Shown here: positions 27,958 to 36,552 of the stretch, in pieces
How positions within the stretch are numbered: the first letter of the stretch is position 1
Layout of the letters: every line of letters begins with the position of its first letter
Source: Diplocloster modestus
GTDB taxonomy: Bacteria > Bacillota > Clostridia > Lachnospirales > Lachnospiraceae
Length of the DNA: 64,000 nucleotides
Direction: 5' to 3'
Assembly (NCBI RefSeq): GCF_019042245.1
Contig: NZ_JAHQCX010000005.1
Span: 186,001-250,000, forward strand
Notes under the pieces: model-generated
Told to the model about the DNA's origin: nothing
The model's database searches: none
Seen by the model: the letters and a program-made list of their open reading frames with translations, nothing else
Made by a program: the position numbers and the translations under genes

Positions 27958-28170
27958 AAGCTCACCCCGACAGAGCGCCGGGTCTTCGATCTGTACACAC
28001 AAGAATACAAGGCGAAGGACATCTCAGAAAATCTCCTACTCGCTGGCCCGGGTGATCGGTCAGGAATTCGACTGCAATCCCTTATGGATCCTGACCCGCC
28101 AGGCCACTGAAGACGAGATGTTAAAAGAGCTGCCGGCTTTCCGTTTCAAGGAGGCATCGGCTATTCCGCC
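27958..28170 (+). pseudogene. Remnant of a LuxR-type HTH gene plus unidentified coding debris
   Basis: 27958-28032 encodes KLTPTERRVFDLYTQEYKAK followed by DISEN, a clear start of a LuxR-type helix-turn-helix. The reading then shifts by one base to SYSLARVIGQEFDCNPLW and on to about 28170, which I do not recognise. No start, ribosome site or full domain is present. Together with the hairpin at 27860 this suggests a scar of gene loss between two transporter loci. Confidence 0.55.
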
Positions 28171-28191
28171 CAGAACCCCGTCCTGCTATGT

Positions 28192-29562
28192 TCACTTCAT
28201 CAGTTCAACCAGCCTATCCACGACTTCCTCCATTTTCATCTTCTCATACCCGTGAATACTGCTTCGAACCTCTGACAGCCCCTCGAACCATCTGCCGTCC
28301 AGCCTCCCGAATCCCAGATGCAGTCCCACCACAGATCCAACCGTAGCCCCATTGCAGTCTGTATCGAATCCGCTCAGCACCGTCCTGGTAACAGCCTTAT
28401 CATAATCATCCCCGAAAGCCAGCACCCCGGCTGTCACAATCATGGCATTCGGTACCACATAGCACCAGTCGAACCAATTCTCCTCCCGATAAACCCGGTG
28501 TACCGCGTCGATCATTTCCTCATATGTACAGCCCTGGCCGAACATCCTGCAGATGCCGGTGATCCCGTCATGAAGCCTGCTTTCCGGCGGAATCTCCTTA
28601 AGCGCCAGTTCCACCTTCTGCCTCATATCCAGTTCATCCACATAACAAAGGCTTAACAGCGCCGCTATATACATTTCCCCATAGACACCATTCTTCGTAT
28701 GAGAAACCACCGCATCCTCATAAGCCATACCGGCTGCTTTCCCCGGTTTTCCCGGATTCACATAGCCAAACACATCTGCTCTGATCTGGGCGCCGATCCA
28801 TTCCCGGAACGGATTCAGATACAGCCCCGTACCCGGCGGCAGCAGCCCGTTCAGCAGATTCCGGTAAGCCACCCGTTCCGCCGTGCAGGCATGAAACGCC
28901 GGAAATCCAAGCAGCCATCCCTCCGCGGCATCCATAGCCCGGAAGTCTTTTCCGTATCTCTCCAGCAGCTTGATCGCCATAATGGAATAGTTCGTATCAT
29001 CGTCTACCGGAAACCCTTCCACACAGTTTCTCCAGCAGATCATCTGCCGGTCATAGGAAGTGTTCGGGTCCTCCCGGACGATCTCATACTTTTCCATCAG
29101 CTCACTTCTGTCTGTGTCGTTTATATAGTCCCTGAGCGGAGCTTGATTGGTATCCTTCAGATAGTCCGCTATCTTCTTTCGTGTCCAGTTTTCCACCGGA
29201 ATTCCCAGCAGACAGCCTGCTGCCCTTCCATACCAAGCCCCTTTTACCTTCTCATACACAGCGTTTTTTGGCACTGGGTACTCCCGGCCGTGGCCCTCAG
29301 GCAGCACCTTTTGAATCCCTTCCCAGCCGGTCGGCTCCTTATATGAATACTCCGCTTTGATGGGCGCCTTTTCCATTTTCCGGATCAATCCCGCTGCCTG
29401 CTCTTCTTTTTCCTGTCCCGGCGACAGATTAAGGATCCGTTCCATTTCCTCCCGGTATCCTTCCACTTCCCTGCCTTCCAGCAGGCACTGGCGGTATTCA
29501 TCCGCCAGCAGATCAGCCATATAGATCCATCTCATTTTATCTTTTAACATTGGTTTGTTCAT
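28192..29562 (-). CDS. ADP-ribosylglycohydrolase (ARH) family protein
   Basis: 456 residues. ARH family enzymes cleave the bond between ADP-ribose (or a similar ribosyl group) and its acceptor, using two magnesium ions. Seen: KGAWYGRAAGCLLGIPVE near residues 95-112, the metal-site motif VDDDTNYSIMAIKLL, and a second metal-site motif SGFDTDCNGATVGSVVG near the C-terminus. The N-terminal 90 residues are an addition compared with common 300-residue members. It ends a LacI/nucleoside-hydrolase/CUT1 operon, which suggests it acts on an imported ribosyl or ADP-ribosyl compound; that is inference. Confidence 0.87.
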   Translation of the reverse strand: MNKPMLKDKMRWIYMADLLADEYRQCLLEGREVEGYREEMERILNLSPGQEKEEQAAGLIRKMEKAPIKAEYSYKEPTGWEGIQKVLPEGHGREYPVPKNAVYEKVKGAWYGRAAGCLLGIPVENWTRKKIADYLKDTNQAPLRDYINDTDRSELMEKYEIVREDPNTSYDRQMICWRNCVEGFPVDDDTNYSIMAIKLLERYGKDFRAMDAAEGWLLGFPAFHACTAERVAYRNLLNGLLPPGTGLYLNPFREWIGAQIRADVFGYVNPGKPGKAAGMAYEDAVVSHTKNGVYGEMYIAALLSLCYVDELDMRQKVELALKEIPPESRLHDGITGICRMFGQGCTYEEMIDAVHRVYREENWFDWCYVVPNAMIVTAGVLAFGDDYDKAVTRTVLSGFDTDCNGATVGSVVGLHLGFGRLDGRWFEGLSEVRSSIHGYEKMKMEEVVDRLVELMK

Positions 29563-29639
29563 CCTTTAACTAAGTACTATTAATTTTCCAATCTTTTATA
29601 GCCGCTCTAGAGCGAACACATAAAAATAAACTGTCCTGG

Positions 29640-30482
29640 CTACTCCTTCGTCCCTGCGCTGGTGATACCCTCCACATAGAACTTCTGCAGCGGAATGATC
29701 AGCAGGATCGGAATCATAAACGCGATCAGCGACGCGGCAAATATATTATTCCACATCTTTGTATACTGTGTGCGGAAACTGTTCAGCGCGATCTGGATTG
29801 TCTGCATTTCCTTCGTTCTGGTCACCAGCACCGGCCACAGGAACGCCTCCCATTGGTTGATGAACAGGACCAGTCCAGAGCTGATACAGATCGCCTTGGA
29901 ATTCGGCAGCACAATTTTGAAAAAGGTCTGCGCCCAGTTCAGTCCGTCGATCTTGGCCGATTCCAGCAGATAATCTGGAAACCCCTGGAAATACTGCCGG
30001 AACAAAAAGATTACCATTCCGTTTGGAATACTCGGTATAATCAGCGCCATGAACGAATCGATCCATTTAAAATCAATCATAATGGTGTAAAGGTTAATAG
30101 AAATCAGTTCAAACGGCACCATAAAAGTCAACAGGACGATTACAAACAGCACACGCTTAAACGGAAATTTAAACTTCGCAAAGGCAAAGCCTGCCATGCC
30201 GTTGATCAGAATTCCGGCCAGGACCGTAACCAGTGCGATAAAGACCGAGTTGAACACCGACCGGCCGAACTTAAATTCCACGAAAATATCCCGGTATGCT
30301 CCCAGTGTAAAATTCTTCGGAATAAATGTCTCCAGCGAAAGAGGGCTGATATATTTATAGATATCCTCCAAAGGCCTGAAGGAAGAGGTAAATGCAAATA
30401 CCAGCGGCAAAAATACAATGATGATCAATATGGCGTGAAACAGGTAGAACAGGGTTAATTTCAATGCTCTATGCTTTTTCAT
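29640..30482 (-). CDS. CUT1 ABC transporter permease (MalG type)
   Basis: 280 residues from ATG 30482, with GAGGGG 7 nt upstream; the longer frame to 30530 lacks a site. About six membrane segments, EAA motif LESAKIDGLNWAQTFFKIVLP, C-terminus YVEGITSAGTKE. Second permease of the nucleoside-hydrolase operon. Confidence 0.92.
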   Translation of the reverse strand: MKKHRALKLTLFYLFHAILIIIVFLPLVFAFTSSFRPLEDIYKYISPLSLETFIPKNFTLGAYRDIFVEFKFGRSVFNSVFIALVTVLAGILINGMAGFAFAKFKFPFKRVLFVIVLLTFMVPFELISINLYTIMIDFKWIDSFMALIIPSIPNGMVIFLFRQYFQGFPDYLLESAKIDGLNWAQTFFKIVLPNSKAICISSGLVLFINQWEAFLWPVLVTRTKEMQTIQIALNSFRTQYTKMWNNIFAASLIAFMIPILLIIPLQKFYVEGITSAGTKE

Positions 30483-30557
30483 TTTTGATCCCCTCATCCT
30501 TTCATACATGCGTATAATTTTCATATGCACAAACAGGTAGATGTGAAAATTTTATTT

Positions 30558-31418
30558 TCACACTTTTTCCCGCAGCAACAGATTCTCTATTCCCACCGTT
30601 GCCATCATAATCACCAGAAGAATCACGATCATCGCAGACGCCAGATTCACATTCGAATAGCTGTATGCATTTGTGAAAATACGGAACATCAGGAAGTCCG
30701 TACTTCCTTCCGGCCCGCCGTTTGTCAGGATGTAGGAAGGAACAAACATCAGATAATTGGAAATAGTATCGGATACGATGACAAAGAGAAATGTCCTCTT
30801 CATGTTTGGCATTGTAATATACCGCAGGCTCCTCCAGTACCCGGCGCCGTCGATAGACGACGCCTCATACAATTGGGAAGGTACCTCCTCGAGGCCGGCG
30901 ATAAAGAACAGCGCCCAGTAACCAAGCCCTTTCCAGCTGGCGATCCCGATGATCGTCGGCAGCGCCTGGGAACTGCTGTACAGGAATTGCTGATTGGGAA
31001 TTCCGAAAGTATTCAAAATGGAATTCATCAGACCCTGTTCCGGGTTTAACAGCACGCCCCACAGTACACAGGCGATGGTAAACGACACGGTGATCGGTAT
31101 CAGATGCAGGGTTCGAAACGCTTTCTGCCCCTTAAGCTTCACCATCAGCAGAAGCGCCAGGCCGAAGGACAGCACCACCTGAAGAGGGTTGACGATTACA
31201 TTAAAGATCAGCGTAACCGCCAGTGAATTCAGAAAGGAGGGATCCTGAAACGCATCCACATAGTTCTGTATCCCGACAAAAAAATCGCGCTTGTTCTGAA
31301 AGGAGTACTGGAAAAAGCTGTCATACATCCCCAGAAAAATCGGGTACAATTTGAATATAAAGATTCCCAGCATAGCCGGCAGCAGAAACATCACCGGCGC
31401 CAAATATTTTTTGCGCAT
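30558..31418 (-). CDS. CUT1 ABC transporter permease (MalF/UgpA type)
   Basis: 286 residues, about six membrane segments, EAA motif YEASSIDGAGYWRSLRYITMP. It follows the SBP gene after only 16 nt; here no hairpin separates SBP from permease, unlike in the loci at 11242-11738 and 22669-22802. Confidence 0.93.
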   Translation of the reverse strand: MRKKYLAPVMFLLPAMLGIFIFKLYPIFLGMYDSFFQYSFQNKRDFFVGIQNYVDAFQDPSFLNSLAVTLIFNVIVNPLQVVLSFGLALLLMVKLKGQKAFRTLHLIPITVSFTIACVLWGVLLNPEQGLMNSILNTFGIPNQQFLYSSSQALPTIIGIASWKGLGYWALFFIAGLEEVPSQLYEASSIDGAGYWRSLRYITMPNMKRTFLFVIVSDTISNYLMFVPSYILTNGGPEGSTDFLMFRIFTNAYSYSNVNLASAMIVILLVIMMATVGIENLLLREKV

Positions 31419-31434
31419 GATCTTTCATCCTTTA

Positions 31435-32823
31435 TCAGTTCTGATACTTCCTCAACTGGTTATCAATCTCAGTCACGGCAGAGTCCAGAGCCTTCTGCGG
31501 ATCACTGCCATTCATAATGTCGCTGTAGGTCTGCTGTATCACATTCTGCCATTCCTCATAACCGGCCATCTGAGGGCGGGCTTTGGCTGTGTTCATAGAC
31601 TCATATACATTCAGCTTTGTAACGCTCTCCGGGAACTCGTCGAACTTCGGGTCGGCATCGATGCTGTTTAACACCGAGATATTACAGGGCAGATTCTTCA
31701 GAATCTCATAATTACTCTGACATGCCTCGTCGTCGGTCGTCAGCCATTCCACGAATTTTGCAGCCATTTCTTTATTCTTCGAGTAGTTGGACACACCCGC
31801 ATACCAGCTTCCGGTCGGGGTCGTCGCCTCGCCGCCTTCGAAGTACGGATGCGGAGCATAGCCGAAGTCCATTCCTGCATCCTGCATGGCAGGGATCTGC
31901 CAGGAACCGCCTATGAACATCGCCACCTGTCCGCCGGTAAAATATCCAACTGCATCGTCGGCGCTGATCTTCGGGCTGATCTTCCAGGTATTAAAGGTGT
32001 CATAATACCACTGGCAGGATTTTACCATCTCAGGGCTGTTGGTGTAACCGGTGGTGATCATACCGTCGTCGCTCACAAACTTGTCTGCTCCCAGACTCTG
32101 TGCCAGCGGAAGCAGCTGATAGGGACGGTTGATCTGCTCGAAGCTAAGGCCGTAGATCTGCTTGCCGTCTTTTTCGTAGGTCAGCTGCTTTGCGATTTCT
32201 GTTACTTCTTCCCATGTCATTCTCTTATCCACGTCATTTTCTGGATAAGGAATACCTTTTTCATCAAATATAGCCTTGTTGTAATACAGGTTCACGCAGG
32301 AGCTGTACAGCGGAAGGGCCATCAGCTCACCGCCTATCGTTCCGGCTCCCAGGGAGGACTCGGTAATTCTGCCTTTGGATTCATCGGATACGAATTCGTT
32401 CAGGTCTGCCAGGAACCCTTTGGCAGTATAGTTAGCCACGACCGGCGCGTCCACCAGGAGCATGTCCACGGATTCCTCCTGCGCGCCAAGTCTGACTTCG
32501 ATTGCCTCGAACATATTGTCAAAGGGGAGGGATTCCACATTAATCTTCACTCCCGGATTCAGCTCCTCGAATTGATCAATGGTGGGCTGTAATGCTTCGA
32601 TATCGGGCATGATCAGGAAGTTCAGGGTCACTTCCTCTCCTGCATTACCGCCGGAGTCTTTATTCGTACCTTTGTCGGAATCTTTGCCGGAGTTATCCAC
32701 CTGCGCATTGCCACCATCCTGTGACTGCGCCGTCCCATTGTCATTTCCATCTTTAGATCCGGAGCAGGCTGCCAGCGACAGCGCCATACATACCGCTAAA
32801 ATAATTGCTAAATACTTCTTCAT
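31435..32823 (-). CDS. CUT1 extracellular solute-binding lipoprotein
   Basis: 462 residues, start ATG 32823 behind AAAGGAGG. Lipobox LAAC near residue 20, a Gly/Asp/Lys linker (NGTAQSQDGGNAQ), then a solute-binding family 1 fold (DQFEELNPGVKINVESLPF; TGGQVAMFIGGSWQ). The likely ligand is a nucleoside or ribosyl compound because of the neighbouring nucleoside hydrolase; CUT1 proteins mostly bind sugars, so this needs a binding test. Confidence 0.92.
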   Translation of the reverse strand: MKKYLAIILAVCMALSLAACSGSKDGNDNGTAQSQDGGNAQVDNSGKDSDKGTNKDSGGNAGEEVTLNFLIMPDIEALQPTIDQFEELNPGVKINVESLPFDNMFEAIEVRLGAQEESVDMLLVDAPVVANYTAKGFLADLNEFVSDESKGRITESSLGAGTIGGELMALPLYSSCVNLYYNKAIFDEKGIPYPENDVDKRMTWEEVTEIAKQLTYEKDGKQIYGLSFEQINRPYQLLPLAQSLGADKFVSDDGMITTGYTNSPEMVKSCQWYYDTFNTWKISPKISADDAVGYFTGGQVAMFIGGSWQIPAMQDAGMDFGYAPHPYFEGGEATTPTGSWYAGVSNYSKNKEMAAKFVEWLTTDDEACQSNYEILKNLPCNISVLNSIDADPKFDEFPESVTKLNVYESMNTAKARPQMAGYEEWQNVIQQTYSDIMNGSDPQKALDSAVTEIDNQLRKYQN

Positions 32824-32826
32824 ATT

Positions 32827-32951
32827 TTCCTCCTTTTGTGCGTCTTCTCAGCACATATAGGTATGGGTGAACATCTTTTCGTTCAACCGTTCCTCCTTCT
32901 GTGCGTTTTTCCGCACATATAGGTATGGGTGAACATCTTTTTGTTCAACCG
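32827..32951. repeat. Two tandem copies of a 62-63-bp leader segment
   Basis: Copies 32827-32889 and 32890-32951 are nearly identical. Each carries, on the minus-strand message, a GGTTGAAC...GTTCACCC hairpin, the shared ATGGGTGAACATCTTTT core on the plus strand, a GTGCG/CGCAC stem (perfect in the second copy) and an AAGGAGGAA site. The copy nearest the SBP provides its real ribosome site; the other is an orphan duplicate. They fill the gap between nucleoside hydrolase and SBP genes. Confidence 0.9.
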
Positions 32952-32967
32952 TTCTTCTCCATCCTTC

Positions 32968-33915
32968 TTATCTGTTGCAAACTCTATCCAGTAATAAATT
33001 CATAAATCTGTCCGCATCAACCTCCAGACAGACCAGTACATTGGGTTCTTCTGTCGGAGTATCGAGATCTTCCGGAGGCGTCCAGGGAGTCCGGGGAAGC
33101 GTGCAGATCGTGTGTCCCGTGGGATGCCGGTGATCATATTCCACCTGTACGTTCATCTTCTTTCCTCTGCACAGGCTAGGATCAAAAACCATCGCCACAC
33201 AGAGGGGATCGTTCATGGCCGTATAGTCCCGCTTCCAGTATTCCAGCCACCGGTTCACCATACGGGCCATCGCCAGATTCAGCTCATCCCCCGTATCGAT
33301 CAGGCGCTGCACATGTTCCGGGCGCACCAGTACCTGACGGGTCACGTCATACCCGCACATGATGATCGGCGCTCCACTTCGGAATAACAGGGATGCGGAT
33401 TCCGGATCCCTGCTGACATTGTGATCCGAGTGTTCCAGCTCCGCTCCATTGAAGCCCAGTCTGGCACTTCCTCCCATGATAATAATCTGCTTTACCTTCT
33501 GTGCGATCCGGGGTTCCCTGGCTAAAGCTACCGCCAGATTGGTAAACGGCCCGATCGCCACGATAGAGATCTCTCCCGGATTCTCCATAACCGTCTGAAT
33601 CATGAAGTCTACCGCGTGTCTGCTGTCATAGATCAGGTCCCGGTCCTCTTCGTTCAGAAGCCCTTCACCTTCATGTCCCAGCCACCAGATCTCCCGGTTG
33701 CGCAGCAGTACGTCCCGCACGCCCGCCATAACCGGTATATCATCCCGTCCCAGCAGCTTCAGAATCTTCACCACCATGCGGGCTCTCAGATCAACATCGC
33801 CGTATACCGTGGTAATCCCCTCCACCTGTATTTCTGGTGAAAGAGCCGCCAGAGCTACGGCCATCGCGTCATCTACATCCGTGCCAATATCCGTATCCAA
33901 AATAATTCTTTCCAT
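32968..33915 (-). CDS. Nucleoside hydrolase (IU-NH family)
   Basis: 315 residues from ATG 33915 (GGAGG 11 nt upstream); a GTG at 33927 touches the ribosome site and is unlikely. Family hallmark DTDIGTDVDDA binds the catalytic calcium; IVAIGPFTNLAVAL and IIMGGSARLG are further family motifs, and DPLCVAMVFDP is near the C-terminus. It hydrolyses ribonucleosides to base and ribose in the cytoplasm. It lies between the LacI regulator and the SBP in the same operon. Confidence 0.93.
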   Translation of the reverse strand: MERIILDTDIGTDVDDAMAVALAALSPEIQVEGITTVYGDVDLRARMVVKILKLLGRDDIPVMAGVRDVLLRNREIWWLGHEGEGLLNEEDRDLIYDSRHAVDFMIQTVMENPGEISIVAIGPFTNLAVALAREPRIAQKVKQIIIMGGSARLGFNGAELEHSDHNVSRDPESASLLFRSGAPIIMCGYDVTRQVLVRPEHVQRLIDTGDELNLAMARMVNRWLEYWKRDYTAMNDPLCVAMVFDPSLCRGKKMNVQVEYDHRHPTGHTICTLPRTPWTPPEDLDTPTEEPNVLVCLEVDADRFMNLLLDRVCNR

Positions 33916-33969
33916 TTTTTCTGCCACCTCCTCTTGAATCCTCCGCTCTCTTCCAGTCTCTGTATTCTT

Positions 33970-34980
33970 TTAACCTTCCGGCATTTTCCGGGTCGATTCT
34001 CTGACCACCAGTTCTCTCGGGCACAGTACCTTCCGGGGTTCCCCCCCGTAGTGTTTCTTAATCCGATCCATCAGCAGCCCATACGCATGCTCTGCAAAAA
34101 AGGTACTGCTGTTATCAATCGTCGTCAGCTTTGGCCGGCACACCTGTGCAAACTCGATATTATCTTCACCGGTAATGCTGATATCTTCCGGAATCTTAAT
34201 TCCCTTTTCGTTAAACGCCATCATGATTCCCATCGCGATAATATCATTGGCCGCGCACAGCGCCGTCGGCCGTTCTTCCAGTGCCGCGAAATACATGCCT
34301 GCCCGGTATCCCGCATTCATGGTAAAATCCATCTCGAAGATCCAATCCTGGTTTACCGCCTGGCCGCTCGCTTTCATGGCACTTAGGAATCCTTTCTTTC
34401 TCCTGGTGTTAATGGCCGATGTTGGGGTTCCACCCACATAGCCGATCTTCTTATGCCCGTAATCAATGAGATGCTTCGCCGCCACATAGATTCCTTTTCC
34501 ATACTCACTGTGGAGCGTATCAAAATCGTTTCCTTCATAGTCAGTATTGACCACAACCGGTTTTCCCAAATCTGCAAGTTTCTCAATGCTGCTCTCAGAA
34601 TGGTAGATCGAGCAGTAAATCATCCCGTCCACATCCAGCTCTTCCGCAAATTCAATTCCTTTCATCTCATCCTGCGAAGTGTCATAAAGAATCACCGTAT
34701 AGCTGTCCATAGCGGCCAGTTCCTGAAGCCGCTTGAAAATATTCGCATAGTACGGGTTCATGATATCCGGAATTAACAGCATGATCTGCTGAGTCGAGTC
34801 TGTTTTCAAACCTTTTGCAAATTTATTGGGTTTGTAGTTTAACTCTTCAATCGCCTTTTTGATAATCTCCGCTGTCTTCTCGTCTACATAACCGGAAGAA
34901 TTCACATAACGGGATATCGTGGATATAGACACGCCTGACTTTTCAGATACATCCTTTAATGTTGGTCTTTTCGGAATCAT
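33970..34980 (-). CDS. LacI-family transcriptional regulator
   Basis: 336 residues. N-terminal HTH (LKDVSEKSGVSISTISRYVN), hinge (ELNYKPNKFAKGL), then a periplasmic-binding-like effector domain (YVGGTPTSAINTRRKKGF; EDISITGEDNIEFAQVCRP). First gene of the operon with nucleoside hydrolase, CUT1 importer and ARH protein. A strong promoter directly followed by a LacI-type operator lies upstream, so it probably represses itself and the whole operon until a nucleoside or ribosyl ligand is bound. Confidence 0.93.
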   Translation of the reverse strand: MIPKRPTLKDVSEKSGVSISTISRYVNSSGYVDEKTAEIIKKAIEELNYKPNKFAKGLKTDSTQQIMLLIPDIMNPYYANIFKRLQELAAMDSYTVILYDTSQDEMKGIEFAEELDVDGMIYCSIYHSESSIEKLADLGKPVVVNTDYEGNDFDTLHSEYGKGIYVAAKHLIDYGHKKIGYVGGTPTSAINTRRKKGFLSAMKASGQAVNQDWIFEMDFTMNAGYRAGMYFAALEERPTALCAANDIIAMGIMMAFNEKGIKIPEDISITGEDNIEFAQVCRPKLTTIDNSSTFFAEHAYGLLMDRIKKHYGGEPRKVLCPRELVVRESTRKMPEG

Positions 34981-35026
34981 ATCGGGGGCCCTCCTGTTCC
35001 TTTTTTCATTCTTTTGTATCTTGATG

Positions 35027-35075
35027 TGGTAACGTTTCTATATTTTCATTATACATAGGTGTCTTTAACTGTCAA
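35027..35075 (-). promoter_or_regulatory. Promoter with overlapping LacI-type operator (O1)
   Basis: TTGACA (35070-35075), 16-bp spacer, TATAAT (35048-35053); then operator TAGAAACGTTACCA (35027-35040) over the likely transcription start. The operator is a near-palindrome around AACGTT, as bound by LacI/GalR proteins. Binding would block this promoter. Confidence 0.82.
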
Positions 35076-35186
35076 TGGGTTTTTTGTATATCTTTTTATC
35101 TTTAGCTATTTAATACAGAATTTCAATAGAATTTTCAGTAGAAATCACGATTTCTCTCCACCTTAAACGCATACTTTTTTGTTTTG

Positions 35187-35200
35187 TGGCAACGTTTCCA
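35187..35200. promoter_or_regulatory. Second LacI-type operator (O2)
   Basis: TGGCAACGTTTCCA, an almost perfect palindrome, 160 bp from O1. The two sites have the same core and could be bridged by a tetramer or serve repression by looping. Confidence 0.7.
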
Positions 35201-35222
35201 TTTTTGAGTATAAAAAATCGGG

Positions 35223-35417
35223 TCAGCCGCGTTTTCTGCCTCTTCGCAGCAGCAAATGCCCCGTATCATACTGCCTGCGTACATTTCTTCTAAAATAGCC
35301 GGAACCCATAAATGCCCAGGCCAGAATCCCGCCTATTACGATATACTGGATAAACTGATTCCACCCCATCAATTTCATCCCTGTCTCAATGGTCTCCAGA
35401 ATCAGCACACTTATCAC
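35223..35417 (-). pseudogene. C-terminal remnant of a CUT2 (RbsC-like) permease
   Basis: The 64-residue frame reads ILETIETGMKLMGWNQFIQY then VIGGILA, as at the end of ribose-type ABC permeases, followed by an unusual Arg-rich tail. The upstream part is missing: 35418-35520 shows no continuation. It is therefore a broken gene, probably left from a lost transporter. Confidence 0.6.
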
Positions 35418-35520
35418 CAGCCGCCAGGCGTGATAGCCGCTGCCGGTCTTCGACGCCTACGAATTCACAGCGCCGCTCTCCGGCCGTCTGGCCGATCCTT
35501 ACCCCAGAACGCTCCGTCCC

Positions 35521-36252
35521 TTATCTCCGGCGCCCTCTCTGCCAGAGATACACGCCGCCATACAGCATCCCCCAGATCAGAAATACCGTGAAAGCCGCTG
35601 CCGGCAGATACCAGTGTCCAAATATATCCTGAACCACATCCAGAATCGATCCATCCGCGGCCTCGCTGATAAACAGATAGTTACTCTTTAACTGATGATT
35701 AACCGCTGCGTCCACGCAAGCAAGCACAGCCAGAAAGGCAAAACAGCCCGGAAGCCTTCTGATCTGCGGAACAAATCCATCGGCCAGCATCAGTACCGGG
35801 ATTAAAAACAGCAGAACATGCAGCATAATAAACAGAAGATAATAAATATTCAAAAACGGATAATAGATCTCTCCTGGAGTGATCAGTGCAGCCAATGCCC
35901 CAGGCATTCCAAGGGCAAACACAAGTTCCCGGGGGAATTCTTTTTTGCTGTAAACGGCATAGAACTCCACAAACATCATGACATCGCACAGATGCAGCGG
36001 CAGATCCCAACGAATAGAAAACGCGCCGCAGGCGATCCGAAGCACAATCCGGAAGATACAGCCCAGCGCCAGAATCCAGGCCAACAGCCGCAGTATCTTT
36101 CTCCGGCCGCCGCTATTTTGCTTTTTGAAAAAACAGACGGCAATAAAGCAACCTAGCAGAACGATAACAAGCCAGGTTAGATGCGTGGCACTGAATATCG
36201 GAACACCTTTTACATCACCCGGCATCTTTGACAACGGTGTCCAAAAATACAC
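35521..36252 (-). CDS. YwaF-like (TIGR02206) integral membrane protein
   Basis: 243 residues with about seven membrane segments. Start GTG 36252 with GGAGG 8 nt upstream. Family signs: FSATHLTWLVIVLLG near the N-terminus and WDLPLHLCDVMMF in the middle, KSNYLFISEAAD near the end. The function of the family is not established. It is single, with no operon partner visible. Confidence 0.8.
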   Translation of the reverse strand: MYFWTPLSKMPGDVKGVPIFSATHLTWLVIVLLGCFIAVCFFKKQNSGGRRKILRLLAWILALGCIFRIVLRIACGAFSIRWDLPLHLCDVMMFVEFYAVYSKKEFPRELVFALGMPGALAALITPGEIYYPFLNIYYLLFIMLHVLLFLIPVLMLADGFVPQIRRLPGCFAFLAVLACVDAAVNHQLKSNYLFISEAADGSILDVVQDIFGHWYLPAAAFTVFLIWGMLYGGVYLWQRGRRR

Positions 36253-36552
36253 AGCAATCGCCTCCTCCCCGGTCTCCCGCTTTTTGACGGATATGTTTTA
36301 CTTTAGCTTTTCATAACATTATATGAAACGCACTCTTCTTCCATAATCTTTATTTTACCACGGCGGACGTGCCAAATACATGAATTTTCCGGTAGTTTCT
36401 GACTCAATTAGCAATTTTTTCGTGGAAATTTCTACAGTTATGAATTATAATTAGATAACCGCAGATACGAACAGCTAAAAACCGCCCCGTACTTGCTGCT
36501 GACATTTTGTTGAAATAATATAATTCATAAAAAGATGAGGGAATATACGATC
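36253..36552. other. AT-rich intergenic region with candidate promoters
   Basis: No gene is seen. TATAAT-like boxes occur at about 36446 and 36519, with poor -35 boxes, ahead of the pseudopilin gene. Nothing else is recognisable. Confidence 0.4.

Noticed and set aside
29603-29614. Palindrome CGCTCTAGAGCG as an operator
   Set aside because: Short, isolated and inside an operon gap; no supporting half-sites.
32827-32951. CRISPR array
   Set aside because: Only two adjacent copies with no spacers; no cas genes in the window.
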